Source: CAVTLG01 sp963735495
Lineage (GTDB): Bacteria; Chloroflexota; Ktedonobacteria; Ktedonobacterales; Ktedonobacteraceae
Assembly (NCBI GenBank): GCA_963735495.1
Contig: CAVTLG010000002.1
Coordinates: 1,178,001-1,242,000, forward strand
Direction: 5' to 3'
Length of the DNA stretch: 64,000 nucleotides
Every line of letters begins with the position of its first letter. Position 1 is the stretch's first letter. Below, one piece after another: positions 35,701 through 44,839 of this stretch. The position numbers were made by a program, and so were the translations under genes. The notes beneath the pieces were generated by a model, which saw only the letters and a list, made by a program, of their open reading frames with translations, was not told the origin of the DNA and ran no database searches.

Positions 35701-36956
35701 ACTTCGATAGGATCATTAAGCCGAATAGCAGCCAAAACCGCCTCGGACAGCGCTTGCTCACGCTTCAGGCTCTTATTGCTAGGCATCTCGGCAGACTTCG
35801 TGATCTTCTGCTGAGATTTTGCTCCTTTATTCGCTGCGTTGAAATTCTCGCTCAGAACATTCCTGGTCTTCTGGGTATTCTGAGGAGCATCAGGTGCTTT
35901 GCGCGCAACTCTCCTCGCTTTCTTTACCTCTTCCAGCTCGAGAGCTTTTTCGATACGATCTCTTAATTTACTCGACGTCCTCATCTCTGCTTCAAAGCGA
36001 GTGAGTTCGTCTGGCGTTACGCCATCCCGACGTTTTTCCAGCTCGAGAGCATCGCGGTAAATGGCTTCAGTAACGGCATCCACGACCGCTTTCCCGCGTT
36101 CATTCGCACTGTTTTTGGCATTATTTATCGTTTTATGAGCCTTGAGCATTGCGGGATTCTGATCAGAGATCGCCATCTTGAGACGCGCATCTAACTGCTT
36201 ATCGGCTTTGCAGGCAGCCAGACTGGCTGCCTTTGCCATGCTCTGAACCGTAGTATCTGCTTCTGCATATTCTTGCGCCCGCTTGTAGGCATCAAATGTT
36301 GACACGAAGCCAGACGTAATCTTTCCTTGACGTAAGCGTCCCAGCTCGAATTCGATTTTCGCTAATGCAAGCTCTTGCTCTCTCGCTTCTTGCTCGTGTA
36401 TCTTGACATCCACATCGTTCTCAGCCAGGCTGCCATGAATCGATCCTATACTGGCATCTGCTGCTGCAATGGCTCTCTTGTACTCCAACCCGGTCAATCT
36501 GGCCGAGATTAAATGGATCAGGTCGGATTGATCACCAGCACCATGCACTAGCATCGACGTCATCATCGTTTTTATGTCGTCTTTAAATGTTTCATTCAAT
36601 TCTTCTCGCTTGCTCAGAATTTCCTTTAGACATTCATCCCTTTCCTCATCTGTCATACCACCCTTCACTTTCTCTATTTTCTTCATCTTCGTTTCAAGAT
36701 CATCCGAAATCTTCTTAAGTGACTCGAAATATTTATCCGAGGTCTTAACCATTTTTTCATTAAAAGTGCTGTTATATTGGTTACTCAAGAATTCCTGAAC
36801 TTTTACAGCCATTTTCAAATGTTCTGCATCATCCTTAACCTGACGGATATCGTCCATTGTTGGAAATTCTGGTGTTCCATGGAATTCTATTCCAGTAGAT
36901 CCTTCTAACCCTCTTGCACTTTCAATGCCACCACTATAAGCAACATCGCCAGCCAT
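32790..36956 (-). CDS. 1,388-residue coiled-coil protein
   Basis: A very long cytosolic-type protein, Ala/Glu/Lys/Arg-rich and almost wholly helical by eye, with no signal peptide, membrane segment or P-loop. ATG 36956 (MAGDVAYSGG) is chosen because AGGAGGT lies 6 bases before it; an earlier ATG at 36977 has none. Clear heptad-like tracts occur at about residues 1130-1290 (for example AELEEQKKELEEQKKAI). The N-terminal 40 residues (Gly/Ser-rich) and the last 55 (MIQELQTRMMKWQAISTACG) differ from the rest and could be interaction ends. SMC or tape-measure proteins are conceivable comparisons, but no ATPase head or phage context exists. It is downstream of the HerA-like ATPase and upstream of the zinc-ribbon membrane protein on one strand. 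Confidence 0.8.
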   Translation of the reverse strand: MAGDVAYSGGIESARGLEGSTGIEFHGTPEFPTMDDIRQVKDDAEHLKMAVKVQEFLSNQYNSTFNEKMVKTSDKYFESLKKISDDLETKMKKIEKVKGGMTDEERDECLKEILSKREELNETFKDDIKTMMTSMLVHGAGDQSDLIHLISARLTGLEYKRAIAAADASIGSIHGSLAENDVDVKIHEQEAREQELALAKIEFELGRLRQGKITSGFVSTFDAYKRAQEYAEADTTVQSMAKAASLAACKADKQLDARLKMAISDQNPAMLKAHKTINNAKNSANERGKAVVDAVTEAIYRDALELEKRRDGVTPDELTRFEAEMRTSSKLRDRIEKALELEEVKKARRVARKAPDAPQNTQKTRNVLSENFNAANKGAKSQQKITKSAEMPSNKSLKREQALSEAVLAAIRLNDPIEVKARKEVIRKAGIERFILEMTAAHNARQEAIADARSRHEGRTFVDVIRKNNEAYLALGYLSHLHPENRAAIVAFMQERPEPDMKQSIDALTLEDAQKAQEDYQKYTDFNATRDKSLAEEVTAQSFFADVEERLKENPKYRISNAASEKLLKRFTPKEPNLREYSKERIKAAEARSLFFNSSTARRIEHIREHNEIQQLINKPEPANEAERLALAQDVAIKVAHLDAQELAYTNAQTDFMREIAEDPQVDVKAMAIRNSNDTRMHNAIKELQESDIAEEGIVAILNTAKLNEKDEVVIDEKGVGDICEDIGKNSLVAGFALINDESLSAAIRGLQAQDANLVSDAGGAISSYLWLTSRELAAERMKEELKDALKVPSPEKRVEVVTSIVKKFIEENVRDAAELRVRWQAQDDARNIANATSRIGTRYRAVLESKETIMQNAVLPENIKKDLEAARKMVDRYDQTKHGTWQEYLNRLIETGIKSRAEAKLDDKVQAYFESNADIVGDIAAVKAEAEAYQKLRKNIVDRYRSEIKVAETAKDTALREAETRRLAALAATEQKFKTEKETVSTNPDAMSRQRALDKVEETHRKETEEANQAYTKAKTIAEDLYKNSPGYISQATALETLGHLFPHAKIAEKRAEGEKKAKALHELLRQWDVATLKRTELKDKADSLEYFKAVKSKNWAAEKARLNRRIQSQLGETAAATARLKSAKARVKMHEMEEIRLNTMQQNFFYQRRTEDGVLRGNQDKKKALEIKKDKLEGKMTTEEKIDSDIDAAKREIDSRTDIDGAQKQTENARLEEQRQKDKAELEEQKKELEEQKKAIANVEEKIKVSEDNMSRLFEDWADTGKKLNKCLEDRTKAQFDEIIAEADVNQSTALMDQLLREREDAGRNEDAEDARYFRHLKRVEDAQRDKLREQQKMRFFLMIQELQTRMMKWQAISTACGNSVQQLQGMANSFLATQVNAILRT

Positions 36957-37249
36957 GGGTAACCTCCTATCATTCAAACACGCTGCGTTCCCGCAGGAAA
37001 GACAACGTCTACATTCAGTTTTTGAAGGATACTAGAAGCATGCAATAAGGGAGTTAGCCTCCCATGCACACCGAAACTTCTTCATCTCAACCAGCTCTGC
37101 TATTGTGCTCTTTTCAGGAGAAAAAGCCACAACTAACAACAGAGATAGCCACTATACAATCACCGATAACACAGTTCATACAAAGATATAGTGTATAAGA
37201 TTCTCTATTCAAATGCCAGTCTAAAAGAAGGAAGATTTACCGTTATTTT
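36957..37249. other. Spacer between HerA-like and coiled-coil genes
   Basis: About 290 bases without a gene between two co-oriented genes. No perfect hairpin was found. The length leaves room for a separate promoter for the coiled-coil gene. Confidence 0.4.
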
Positions 37250-40200
37250 TTAGTCACTTTCATCCTCATCCTCGTCGTCGAAATTAAAGGCATCGTCCTC
37301 CTCATCGTCCTCGTTCTCATCCTCATCGTCCTCATCATCTTGATCGTTGTCACTCTCCTGGAAAAACTGGTCTTTACAACCGTCAGCCAGAATAATTTGC
37401 TCATACTCGCTATACTTAGATCCAGCAATAGTATGCAGGTAGGCACAGTAGCCCATGGCCAGCACGTGGTTTGTTGGTGCGGCACCAAGCTCTTCACCTA
37501 ACCAGCTTTGCGTAATACTGGTGGCGGCATCGACCACTGCTTTATAGCGATCTGTCGAGTTATTGTGAGAAGTATCGGTTAATTCTTCATTGATCCACTT
37601 ACTATTTTTCTCTGTCAGGAGATTTTTTGTATCCGTACGATAGAGACATTTGGCTGGGCAATGCTTACAACCAGCGAACGGACCCTGCTGACGTTTCATG
37701 ACCTGCGTATAGCGTTCGGCAAATTTGGTCAACAATTCGTCAACCTTCTGGATATCTTCCATTCTTTGTTCAAGGTCTGGGTTGGCCGTATCTCCCTGGA
37801 ATACCGTATAGAAATGGATATATTCGGTCAAGCCACGGGTGAGCAGCACGCGCAGTTCTTCTACCTCAGCATACGTCCAACCGAATTGGGCACCGCGCCG
37901 CTGTAACAACTCAGCGCCACCACGCACTAAGGCCATCGTAAACACATCGTGGTGTTTACTGGCTGGTAAATACGACATTTCCTTTTCAATCTGTTCAGAG
38001 AAGCGCAGCAGTGCATCCAGCACGTTCAGTGGATCGGAGACCAGGCGCAACAGGATATTCGACCACAACCAGTGGCTTTTTTCTGAGTCCAGCACTTTGC
38101 CTGCGGCCTGGTAGATTGCCGGATCAGGACCACCAGTGGAAGCACCGGGAACACCGTACTCGTTGATGTCGGTGATAGATTGAAATGGCTTCACTGATGC
38201 GTACAAGCTGCTCATTTTTCTGAGCGCTTTGTCTGTCAATGGGGAGATGTTGCGTTTGTAGTTCTCCAGGCGCACCAGGTACGCGTGGTCGGCACCCTCG
38301 GCAAAGATGGCGGCCATACCTGGCGTGAGAATACCGAGATGGGTCAACTGCTCCAGATTTAAGTTCATCGTCTGTCCAATGCTCTGGCGATCATCCTGCG
38401 CAATAAGACGGTGGACAATTTTCATATTGGTATTTTTGAGGACGTCTGGAGCAAGCTTGCTAGGAATCTGTTCCGCGACGAGCACGCCCTGTCCATAAGC
38501 ACGCACTTCTGAGAGCATATTGGTGAAGACTTCAATGGCCTGTGCGCGTGGGTTGGCAGACTCACTATCAACCTGCGTTGAGGTGTTTTTGAGCAGGCGA
38601 TGCGCTTCTTCGAAGACGATTAAATGTTGCAGGCCAGATGGCAGTCTGCCCGTGGCCGCTTGCAGACGGCGATACTCGTAGAGGCGCGCCAGGAATAAGC
38701 CCATCATAAACGTTTTTTCGTCGTCGTTACCGATACCTTCTAATTCCAGGATGGTAGGTACAGAGAGCAGTGTTTGCATGGGAATGCCACGCACGGTATC
38801 CAGCATCAGTCCTTTCGAGCCAATTCGTAGCGAACCGATACGCGATTTGAGTGCGGCCTTCACGTTGCTCTCAACTTCATGGTGGTAGCCCAGGCTATTA
38901 GTGACTTCCTCGACTTTGTAGTAGAGGTCCGTCATGGTGGGGAAGATAGGATACTTATTGCGCTGTGACCAATCAGGGAGGCGCATATTGATGCCGCTGG
39001 TAAGGTCCCAGCCACGATCTTCATAGATTTCATGCAACGATGTCTCCAGTACCTGTGGCATAGGAGCGTAGAGTGGAAAGGCTGCATTGAAAACGGCCTT
39101 CAAAAAGTCAATATGCGTGAGCAGTGAGGCACTGCCTGGTTCATCATCGGTCTCAAACTCAAACGGATTGAGCCGAAATGGCACAACCATCTCGTTGCCA
39201 AGCGTATAGACACGTAGGGATGTACGCTTGCCAAAGGCACTGTGCAGGGCGCGATATTCCGTTTTGGCAGGTTCAATGACCAGAAAAGGTTTTTGCGCAT
39301 CAACGACCTTGTCCAGCAGATTCATCACGGTTGTGGTCTTACCACTACCAGTCACACCGATGACGACCGCGTGCTTGGCGAGCGCGTTCAACGAGATATT
39401 ATAGAACTCGGGCGTATCTTTGCCGTTATGCTGAATACAGCCCAACGGGAGCTCCTCTTCTTTCGATGTGCGAAAATCGGAGTCAAAGTATACATAATCG
39501 TGAAGGGCATACCCTGGTACCTCTTCACGTGGAAACTGGATCAACGTGCCAACCTCTGAGGAGGTCAGAAAGGTATGGAAGGCTTCTAACGATGAACCCT
39601 CCGGCTGTGACAGTGTGGCACGCAACGGCTCAGGACGTGAGTCGATGCCAGAGAGGGCACCCAGTAATAGTGAGGACAGACGAAGTGCGTCATCGGAGTT
39701 CCCGGCTCCAAAGTAGGTTCTGACCAGCCATTGACCGGCGGCCATGCCTTGATCGAGACGCTCAAGCTGTTTTTCCAGCAAGCGAATCAGATATTGTGCA
39801 CGGTAGTTGACCATATCACCGCTATAGGTCTGTGTCTCACCGCCAGAGTCAATCACTGTCTGTTGCAGGTTTGTTTGTTTGGCCGATGACCACTGAACAC
39901 GTGAGCGATTAGTGACCTGTGTGAGCAGGTCGATGGTTTTCATGCGTTCTTCGATGACTTTGCTGCGTGGGCGTGGATGCGCCTGCACGATATATGACCA
40001 ATGGGCTCCGTACATGCCACGAATGATGCGTTCAAGTGGGGCCTGATTCTGAGGCACACTCTGGCTCTGGATCGACGGAGCTGAATTCGGATGGGGCATC
40101 TGCGTCTGGTCCTCGCCGCCGCCGCCTTTGTCGGGACCAAAGGCTTTGTGGCTCGGTATGCCCGTCATCACTCCGCTGGCCTTAAAGTGGTCATACAGCA

Positions 40201-40597
40201 GGTCTCCCAACGGCTCTATCTCGACCCGCTCCAGGATAATGCCAGGCAAGATACCTTCGAGGAGCGTACGTGTGGTATTCTCGCCGCCTAGAGAGATATA
40301 GACCTGTAACCGCTGAGATTTACCAATCATGATCAGCGTCAGGTCGGCCAGGTGTTGATTATGGCAAGCAATCACCAGATCGGACATATATTGGCCGAAG
40401 TCTGTACCCTGCGTGTTGCGCTTCCAGAAATTAGCCAGGCCCTGAATACGAAAGAAGGTCTGTTCGCTACCATCAAACAAATCACGAGGGTCAAACGGCT
40501 CTGGAACCGCGCTTTCCAGGTGGAAGCGTTCGAGCCGGCTGATCAGTTTCCCCAATAAGTTCAACTGCTCAACTTCGAAACCGGGAACTACTGCCAT
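37250..40597 (-). CDS. HerA/DUF87-type ATPase with acidic tail
   Basis: A 1,115-residue P-loop ATPase of the HerA/FtsK/VirB4 branch. Walker A GVTGSGKTTTVMNLLDKV is at about 413-430, followed by FLVIEPAKTEYRAL; Walker B LIVFEEAHRLL is near 660, then LSEVRAYGQGVLVAEQIPSKL, typical of HerA proteins. An N-terminal region of about 400 residues is not recognised. Near the C-terminus a CKHCPAKC motif could bind metal, and the last 35 residues are a run of Asp and Glu. AAAGG lies about 10 bases before the ATG. HerA-like proteins move DNA or feed secretion and defence complexes. Here no nuclease partner is adjacent, but a giant coiled-coil gene and T4SS genes are nearby. Confidence 0.85.
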   Translation of the reverse strand: MAVVPGFEVEQLNLLGKLISRLERFHLESAVPEPFDPRDLFDGSEQTFFRIQGLANFWKRNTQGTDFGQYMSDLVIACHNQHLADLTLIMIGKSQRLQVYISLGGENTTRTLLEGILPGIILERVEIEPLGDLLYDHFKASGVMTGIPSHKAFGPDKGGGGEDQTQMPHPNSAPSIQSQSVPQNQAPLERIIRGMYGAHWSYIVQAHPRPRSKVIEERMKTIDLLTQVTNRSRVQWSSAKQTNLQQTVIDSGGETQTYSGDMVNYRAQYLIRLLEKQLERLDQGMAAGQWLVRTYFGAGNSDDALRLSSLLLGALSGIDSRPEPLRATLSQPEGSSLEAFHTFLTSSEVGTLIQFPREEVPGYALHDYVYFDSDFRTSKEEELPLGCIQHNGKDTPEFYNISLNALAKHAVVIGVTGSGKTTTVMNLLDKVVDAQKPFLVIEPAKTEYRALHSAFGKRTSLRVYTLGNEMVVPFRLNPFEFETDDEPGSASLLTHIDFLKAVFNAAFPLYAPMPQVLETSLHEIYEDRGWDLTSGINMRLPDWSQRNKYPIFPTMTDLYYKVEEVTNSLGYHHEVESNVKAALKSRIGSLRIGSKGLMLDTVRGIPMQTLLSVPTILELEGIGNDDEKTFMMGLFLARLYEYRRLQAATGRLPSGLQHLIVFEEAHRLLKNTSTQVDSESANPRAQAIEVFTNMLSEVRAYGQGVLVAEQIPSKLAPDVLKNTNMKIVHRLIAQDDRQSIGQTMNLNLEQLTHLGILTPGMAAIFAEGADHAYLVRLENYKRNISPLTDKALRKMSSLYASVKPFQSITDINEYGVPGASTGGPDPAIYQAAGKVLDSEKSHWLWSNILLRLVSDPLNVLDALLRFSEQIEKEMSYLPASKHHDVFTMALVRGGAELLQRRGAQFGWTYAEVEELRVLLTRGLTEYIHFYTVFQGDTANPDLEQRMEDIQKVDELLTKFAERYTQVMKRQQGPFAGCKHCPAKCLYRTDTKNLLTEKNSKWINEELTDTSHNNSTDRYKAVVDAATSITQSWLGEELGAAPTNHVLAMGYCAYLHTIAGSKYSEYEQIILADGCKDQFFQESDNDQDDEDDEDENEDDEEDDAFNFDDEDEDESD

Positions 40598-40664
40598 AGA
40601 GAGTGCCTTTCGTACCTAATATCCACGTATATATCAGTGTAGTACAAAGTGTGGAGTCCTTCCA

Positions 40665-40699
40665 GGCAAAAAGAGGGACAGTTTGTCCCTCTTTTTGCC
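40665..40699. repeat. Perfect 16-bp hairpin in a divergent promoter region
   Basis: GGCAAAAAGAGGGACA (40665-40680), loop GTT, TGTCCCTCTTTTTGCC (40684-40699). The U-rich arms would suit a bidirectional terminator, but it lies between divergent gene starts (40597 and 40792), so a regulatory or insulator role is as likely. The GAGGGACAG tract is also seen in the tandem repeat at 642. Confidence 0.8.
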
Positions 40700-40791
40700 T
40701 TGTAGTCGACGCGTAACTTTTTCTATACTGTACGATGAATTGATGGTGTGTTTGCTGATCAAAAAAAGCTCATCCCCCAAGGAAATGAAAG

Positions 40792-42093
40792 ATGCAATTC
40801 ATCGCAACAGGAAAAGCCGCGTGGAGCAAAATCTTTTCCGCACAAAGATCAACTTATATCGCGCTTGCTATTTTACTCTCCCTCGCTTTGCTGTTGCGCC
40901 TGCTGTTTTTCCGCTTCCAGTCTATCGATTACACTGCTTTTATCGGTCCATGGCTGCATTATATGCAGATGCATGGTGGTTTCGCTACGCTGAAAGATCA
41001 ATTCACCGACGAGAACATTCCCTATCTGACACTACTGGTGGCTATCTCCTATCTTCCTGCCGGAAAGTTGTTCGTGATCAAGTTGCTCTCCGTGTGTTTT
41101 GATTTCCTCTTATCGTTTTTTGTCTATCTGCTGGTCAAGCTGAAGCGGGCAAGAGCAGATATCGCCATCGCCTCGGCCATGGTTGTGCTGTTTCTGCCCA
41201 CGGTTGTGTTAAATAGCGCGGCATGGGGACAATGCGATAGTATCTATACCACATTTTGTGTTGGCTGCGTCTACTTTTTCTGTCGGAAACAACCAGGCTG
41301 GGCCTGCTTCTACTTTGGTTTAGCCATTGCCTTTAAACTCCAGGCTGTTTTTCTCGCTCCATTGCTCTTGCTGCTCTTTATCAAGCAGGCCATTCCGTTC
41401 AAATATTTGCTGCTGATACCGGCTGTTTTTCTAATCACGCTCGCTCCTGCCATCATGGCCGGGGGAAACTTATGGGACATTCTTTCTACCTATATTGTGC
41501 TATCGGAAAAGTACGATGCTGTCAAAGTACTTACCTTGAATGCGCCCAACATATACCAGTGGATCACTGTTCCCCATGCAGATTTTTACCTGGCAAAAGA
41601 CTGTGGATTGCTTCTGACAGGTGTGATCTTGCTCATACTCATGGGCATCATACTGCTAAGCCGCAAAAACCTCACCGCCGACCTTATTATCAAGATCAGC
41701 CTCTTGTTTTCTGTCACTGCACCTTTTTTTCTGCCTATGATGCATGAAAGATATTTTTACCTGGCAGATATTTTCTCCGTCATCTATGTTTTCTGGAATC
41801 CCACTTACTATTATTTTGCTGTCTTGATCCAGGCTGCATCCCTTTATTCCTATATAATGGTTTTATCGCATAAAATTTTTATGACTGTACCCCTGCCATG
41901 GACGGCGTTTGCACCACTGGTAGTGTTGGGAGGTACACTCTTGGATCTGCTAGTTAGTCTGTACAGGTATAAGGACGAAACGCGGAAGAGCATCAACGTG
42001 ATGGGTCATCCGCGACACGTTGATAGCATGGACGCAGATGCTCAAACACAGCATCCTTTGCGGCATGCTCAAGCTGCGGAAGAGAAAAAGTGA
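40792..42093 (+). CDS. Gpi18-like GT-C membrane glycosyltransferase
   Basis: A 433-residue polytopic protein with about 9-10 membrane helices. It resembles the Gpi18/mannosyltransferase group of GT-C enzymes, which use polyprenyl-phosphate sugars as donors on the outer face of the membrane. Landmarks are the first outer loop with acidic FQSIDYTAFIGPWLHYM, the motif NSAAWGQCDSIYTTF at about residues 140-155, the helix FGLAIAFKLQAVFLAPLLLLLF, and MMHERYFYLADIF near the C-terminus. AAGGAA lies about 10 bases upstream of the ATG. Its stop codon overlaps the GTG start of the next gene by 4 bases, so the two transferases are translationally coupled and probably build or decorate the same envelope glycan. 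Confidence 0.8.
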   Translation: MQFIATGKAAWSKIFSAQRSTYIALAILLSLALLLRLLFFRFQSIDYTAFIGPWLHYMQMHGGFATLKDQFTDENIPYLTLLVAISYLPAGKLFVIKLLSVCFDFLLSFFVYLLVKLKRARADIAIASAMVVLFLPTVVLNSAAWGQCDSIYTTFCVGCVYFFCRKQPGWACFYFGLAIAFKLQAVFLAPLLLLLFIKQAIPFKYLLLIPAVFLITLAPAIMAGGNLWDILSTYIVLSEKYDAVKVLTLNAPNIYQWITVPHADFYLAKDCGLLLTGVILLILMGIILLSRKNLTADLIIKISLLFSVTAPFFLPMMHERYFYLADIFSVIYVFWNPTYYYFAVLIQAASLYSYIMVLSHKIFMTVPLPWTAFAPLVVLGGTLLDLLVSLYRYKDETRKSINVMGHPRHVDSMDADAQTQHPLRHAQAAEEKK

Positions 42094-44237
42094 AACACCC
42101 ATCATTAAGAAAGGTTCCTCAAGCGATGAAACAGAGCGACGTTTCGACAGCAGAAGCAGCGCAGAAGACCACCGAACAACAGAAAAGCGAGCAGAGCGTA
42201 CCACGCTGGTATGTTTTAGGTATGGGAAGCGTCATTCTGCTCTCGCTCTTCCTCAATTTTTTCCTCCTGGGACAGAACGGCTATGGGAATCTCTACTATG
42301 CTGCTGGCATCAAAAGCATGCTGATGAACTGGCATAATTTCTTTTTTGTCTCCTCTGATCCGGGCGGCTTTGTGACCATTGATAAGCCTCCCCTGTCTTT
42401 CTGGCTGCAAGTAGGCAGTGCGAGGCTGTTCGGCTTGAGTCCCTGGAGTGTGATGCTCCCACAGGCACTGGCTGGTGTCTGTTCGGTCCCTCTGCTGGCA
42501 CACCTGGTGCGTCGTACGTTCGGACCTGTAGCTGGCCTACTGGCGGCTATCACACTGGCACTAACGCCGATCAGCGTGGTGACGAATCGCAACGTGACAA
42601 TGGATAGCTTGTTGGTATTTGTGCTGTTGCTGGCGGCCTGGGCCATGAGTCTGGCAGCGGAGACGGGACGCCTGCGCTTTCTCTTGGTGTGTGCCGCTCT
42701 GGTCGGCATTGGCTTTAATATTAAGATGCTGGAGGCCTATCTCGTGCTGCCAGCATTTGTGCTCCTCTACTGGTTCTCTGCGCCTTATGCTCCCAAAAAG
42801 CGTCTCCGCTATCTGGCGTTGGCAACAGTGGTCTTACTGGTGGTGTCATTCTGCTGGATCACCGCTGTTGATCTCGTGCCCGCAGCGCAACGTCCGTTCG
42901 TTGGTTCCAGCAGCAACAACTCCGAATTGCAACTGGCCCTGCTCTATAATGGGGCCTCACGTTACCTGGGCAACTCCAGAGATCTATCCTTGCTGCCATC
43001 TAAGCAATTGCTGGAGCTACAGAAACGTTTACCCGCCTTTGCCCTTGCCAATGCGACGGTTGGCAATCCAGGCTTGCTGCGCCTGGTCACGACGCCTATG
43101 GGTGAGCAGATTGGCTGGCTGCTCTCGCTGGCGGTACTGGGACTGATAGGCGTAAAGTGGGACAAGCCAACGTTCTGGCCGCTCAATCGCCAGCAACAGG
43201 GGCTGGCACTGTGGGGAGTATGGTTTCTGGCAGGCTTTACTTTTTTCAGTGGGGCTTCTTTCATGCACCAGTATTATACGACGCTGATGGCCCCGGCGCT
43301 CGCCGCGCTGCTGGCCATAGGTATCGTGACGACCTGGCAAGATACACATCACACCAGGCGGCGCTGGTTTCTGCCCATGGCCATACTTGTCACCGTAGGA
43401 GTACAGATTATTCTGTTAAGTGCATACATTGCTACCTGGGGTTGGTGGCTGATACCACTGCTCCTTGTGGCGGCTGTCGCTGGGGTTGTCTTGCTCAGGC
43501 GAACTCAGGAGGTTCCATCCTTCCGGGGGAAAACGTTGGGAATTTGGGTAGGGGCGTCACCTCGCGTGCGCCCTGGGGCGGTCGCAAGGACACGCCCCTA
43601 CCCAAATTCCCCCGCATGGACGAAGAGCCAAACTCAGCGCGCACAGCGCCGTCTGTTCATCACCAGTGCATTATGTATCTTATTCATTGCGCCCACGCTC
43701 TGGACAGCCATCTCGGTCTTTACAGATAGCAATAGCGCATTTCCTTACGCTGGCCCCCCTGCTACAGAGAGTCAGCTAGAAACCCTCGTCGTACAATCTG
43801 AGCAAGAAATGCTGCCAGACGCCACGTTGATGCACTATCTGGTAGAGCATCAGGGCTATGCGCGTTATATTGCCGCTACACCTGATTCTAGCATGGCCTC
43901 ACCCATGATCCTGGCGACGGGTAAACCAGTGATGGAGCTGGGGGGGTATATCGGAGAAGACCAGATCCTGAACCAGGCGCAATTGCAGCGACTCATCGCC
44001 ACAGATACTGTCCACTATTTCGTGACGACGCAAACAATGCAGGAAGCGCAGTCGCACTTGAATCCACAGGTTATCGCCTACCAGAAGAACTATCAAGCCC
44101 TGGTGTCCGAGATAGGCACAGATGCTACCGCTGTATTAATTGGCTGGGTTCGTTCACACTGTCAAGCCGTGCCGGAGAGTGCATGGCACACACCTGGTGC
44201 AGGGACGACACTGCTTGATGTGTATCATTGCGTGTAA
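42090..44237 (+). CDS. GT39/ArnT-like membrane glycosyltransferase with repeat insertion
   Basis: A 715-residue GT-C protein of the PMT_2 group. The first outer loop has SSDPGGFVTIDKPPLSFW with the catalytic-type Asp, followed by LALTPISVVTNRNVTMDSLL, HQYYTTLMAPALAALLA and about 11 membrane helices. The C-terminal soluble domain (from about residue 555) contains YLVEHQGYARYIAATPDS and MELGGYIGEDQ, as in bacterial relatives. Starts at GTG 42090 (4-base overlap with the upstream gene); ATG 42126 is an alternative. The loop at about residues 484-507 is encoded by the dispersed palindrome at 43538-43611 and reads WVGASPRVRPGAVARTRPYP. The frame continues intact, so the insert is translated between two membrane segments. 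Confidence 0.85.
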   Translation: MKHPSLRKVPQAMKQSDVSTAEAAQKTTEQQKSEQSVPRWYVLGMGSVILLSLFLNFFLLGQNGYGNLYYAAGIKSMLMNWHNFFFVSSDPGGFVTIDKPPLSFWLQVGSARLFGLSPWSVMLPQALAGVCSVPLLAHLVRRTFGPVAGLLAAITLALTPISVVTNRNVTMDSLLVFVLLLAAWAMSLAAETGRLRFLLVCAALVGIGFNIKMLEAYLVLPAFVLLYWFSAPYAPKKRLRYLALATVVLLVVSFCWITAVDLVPAAQRPFVGSSSNNSELQLALLYNGASRYLGNSRDLSLLPSKQLLELQKRLPAFALANATVGNPGLLRLVTTPMGEQIGWLLSLAVLGLIGVKWDKPTFWPLNRQQQGLALWGVWFLAGFTFFSGASFMHQYYTTLMAPALAALLAIGIVTTWQDTHHTRRRWFLPMAILVTVGVQIILLSAYIATWGWWLIPLLLVAAVAGVVLLRRTQEVPSFRGKTLGIWVGASPRVRPGAVARTRPYPNSPAWTKSQTQRAQRRLFITSALCILFIAPTLWTAISVFTDSNSAFPYAGPPATESQLETLVVQSEQEMLPDATLMHYLVEHQGYARYIAATPDSSMASPMILATGKPVMELGGYIGEDQILNQAQLQRLIATDTVHYFVTTQTMQEAQSHLNPQVIAYQKNYQALVSEIGTDATAVLIGWVRSHCQAVPESAWHTPGAGTTLLDVYHCV
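43538..43611 (+). repeat. GTAGGGGCG palindromic repeat, copy 3 (inside a gene)
   Basis: The core GGGTAGGGGCGTCACCTCGC to GGACACGCCCCTACCC is flanked by arms GGGAATTT and AAATTCCC, giving a 20-bp perfect outer stem. It lies in frame inside the GT39 gene and adds about 24 residues. TCCAT at 43514 and ATGGA at 43616 may mark wider ends. Confidence 0.92.
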
Positions 44238-44668
44238 CTACTCAGGTGGGGCAACGTTTCAGGTACCGTGGAATGTACTGTTTACCAACTTCGGCACCAG
44301 GTAACTTCCTTGACATCGTGCACAGGTTCGAGATATCAGAGAGCATGAGAAGCACAGTGATCCCGTTTCCGTTTCTCTGATGTCAGGTACATCGTGAGGT
44401 GCCGAAGTCGGTAAATCATACATGGAAGTTCGCGTAGGGGCCGAGCGAAGACCTTTTTTGTGGCCAGTCTGTTCCCTTGAGTGAAGAAAAAGGTCTTTGC
44501 GTCCCTCGCGGCGGCCCATCCCGTCCCGTCTCGAACCCACCCTGGACAACCGCGTCCTTGTTCCGCTTGGCAACGATGCTCTCGCATCTACTGCTCTGCA
44601 GTCAGCCAAGCGGATCAGCAAGGGATGGTCCCTACGCGATTATCTCTGCGAGCCGACCTGAGTAGTTA
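44235..44668. mobile_element. MITE-like element with 13-bp terminal inverted repeats
   Basis: TAACTACTCAGGT (44235-44247) is perfectly inverted at 44656-44668, enclosing 408 bases with no convincing gene. Inside are nested inverted repeats: TTTACC...CTTCGGCACC near 44281 with GGTGCCGAAG...GGTAAAT near 44397, GACCTTTTTT with AAAAAGGTC, and CCGCTTGGC with GCCAAGCGG. The left end includes the TAA stop codon of the GT39 gene. No transposase is present, so it would need to be moved in trans. Similar ends are seen at 59745-59817. Confidence 0.65.
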
Positions 44669-44839
44669 CCATTGCGCTTAGTTTAAGCGGTGAGGAGAGT
44701 TTGTCGCCAGCTTGAAAGCAGTACGAGAGACCTTTGCGGTATACAGCGAGGTCTCTCGATGACTGTAATTTCCTGCTTGTATTGCCAACTGGCTGATCGA
44801 TAATGTCTGTCCAACATTTTCATTAGAGCCACAACCACA

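Noticed and set aside
44259..44681. Short frames inside the MITE-like element
   Set aside because: They arise from nested inverted repeats and carry no transposase motif.
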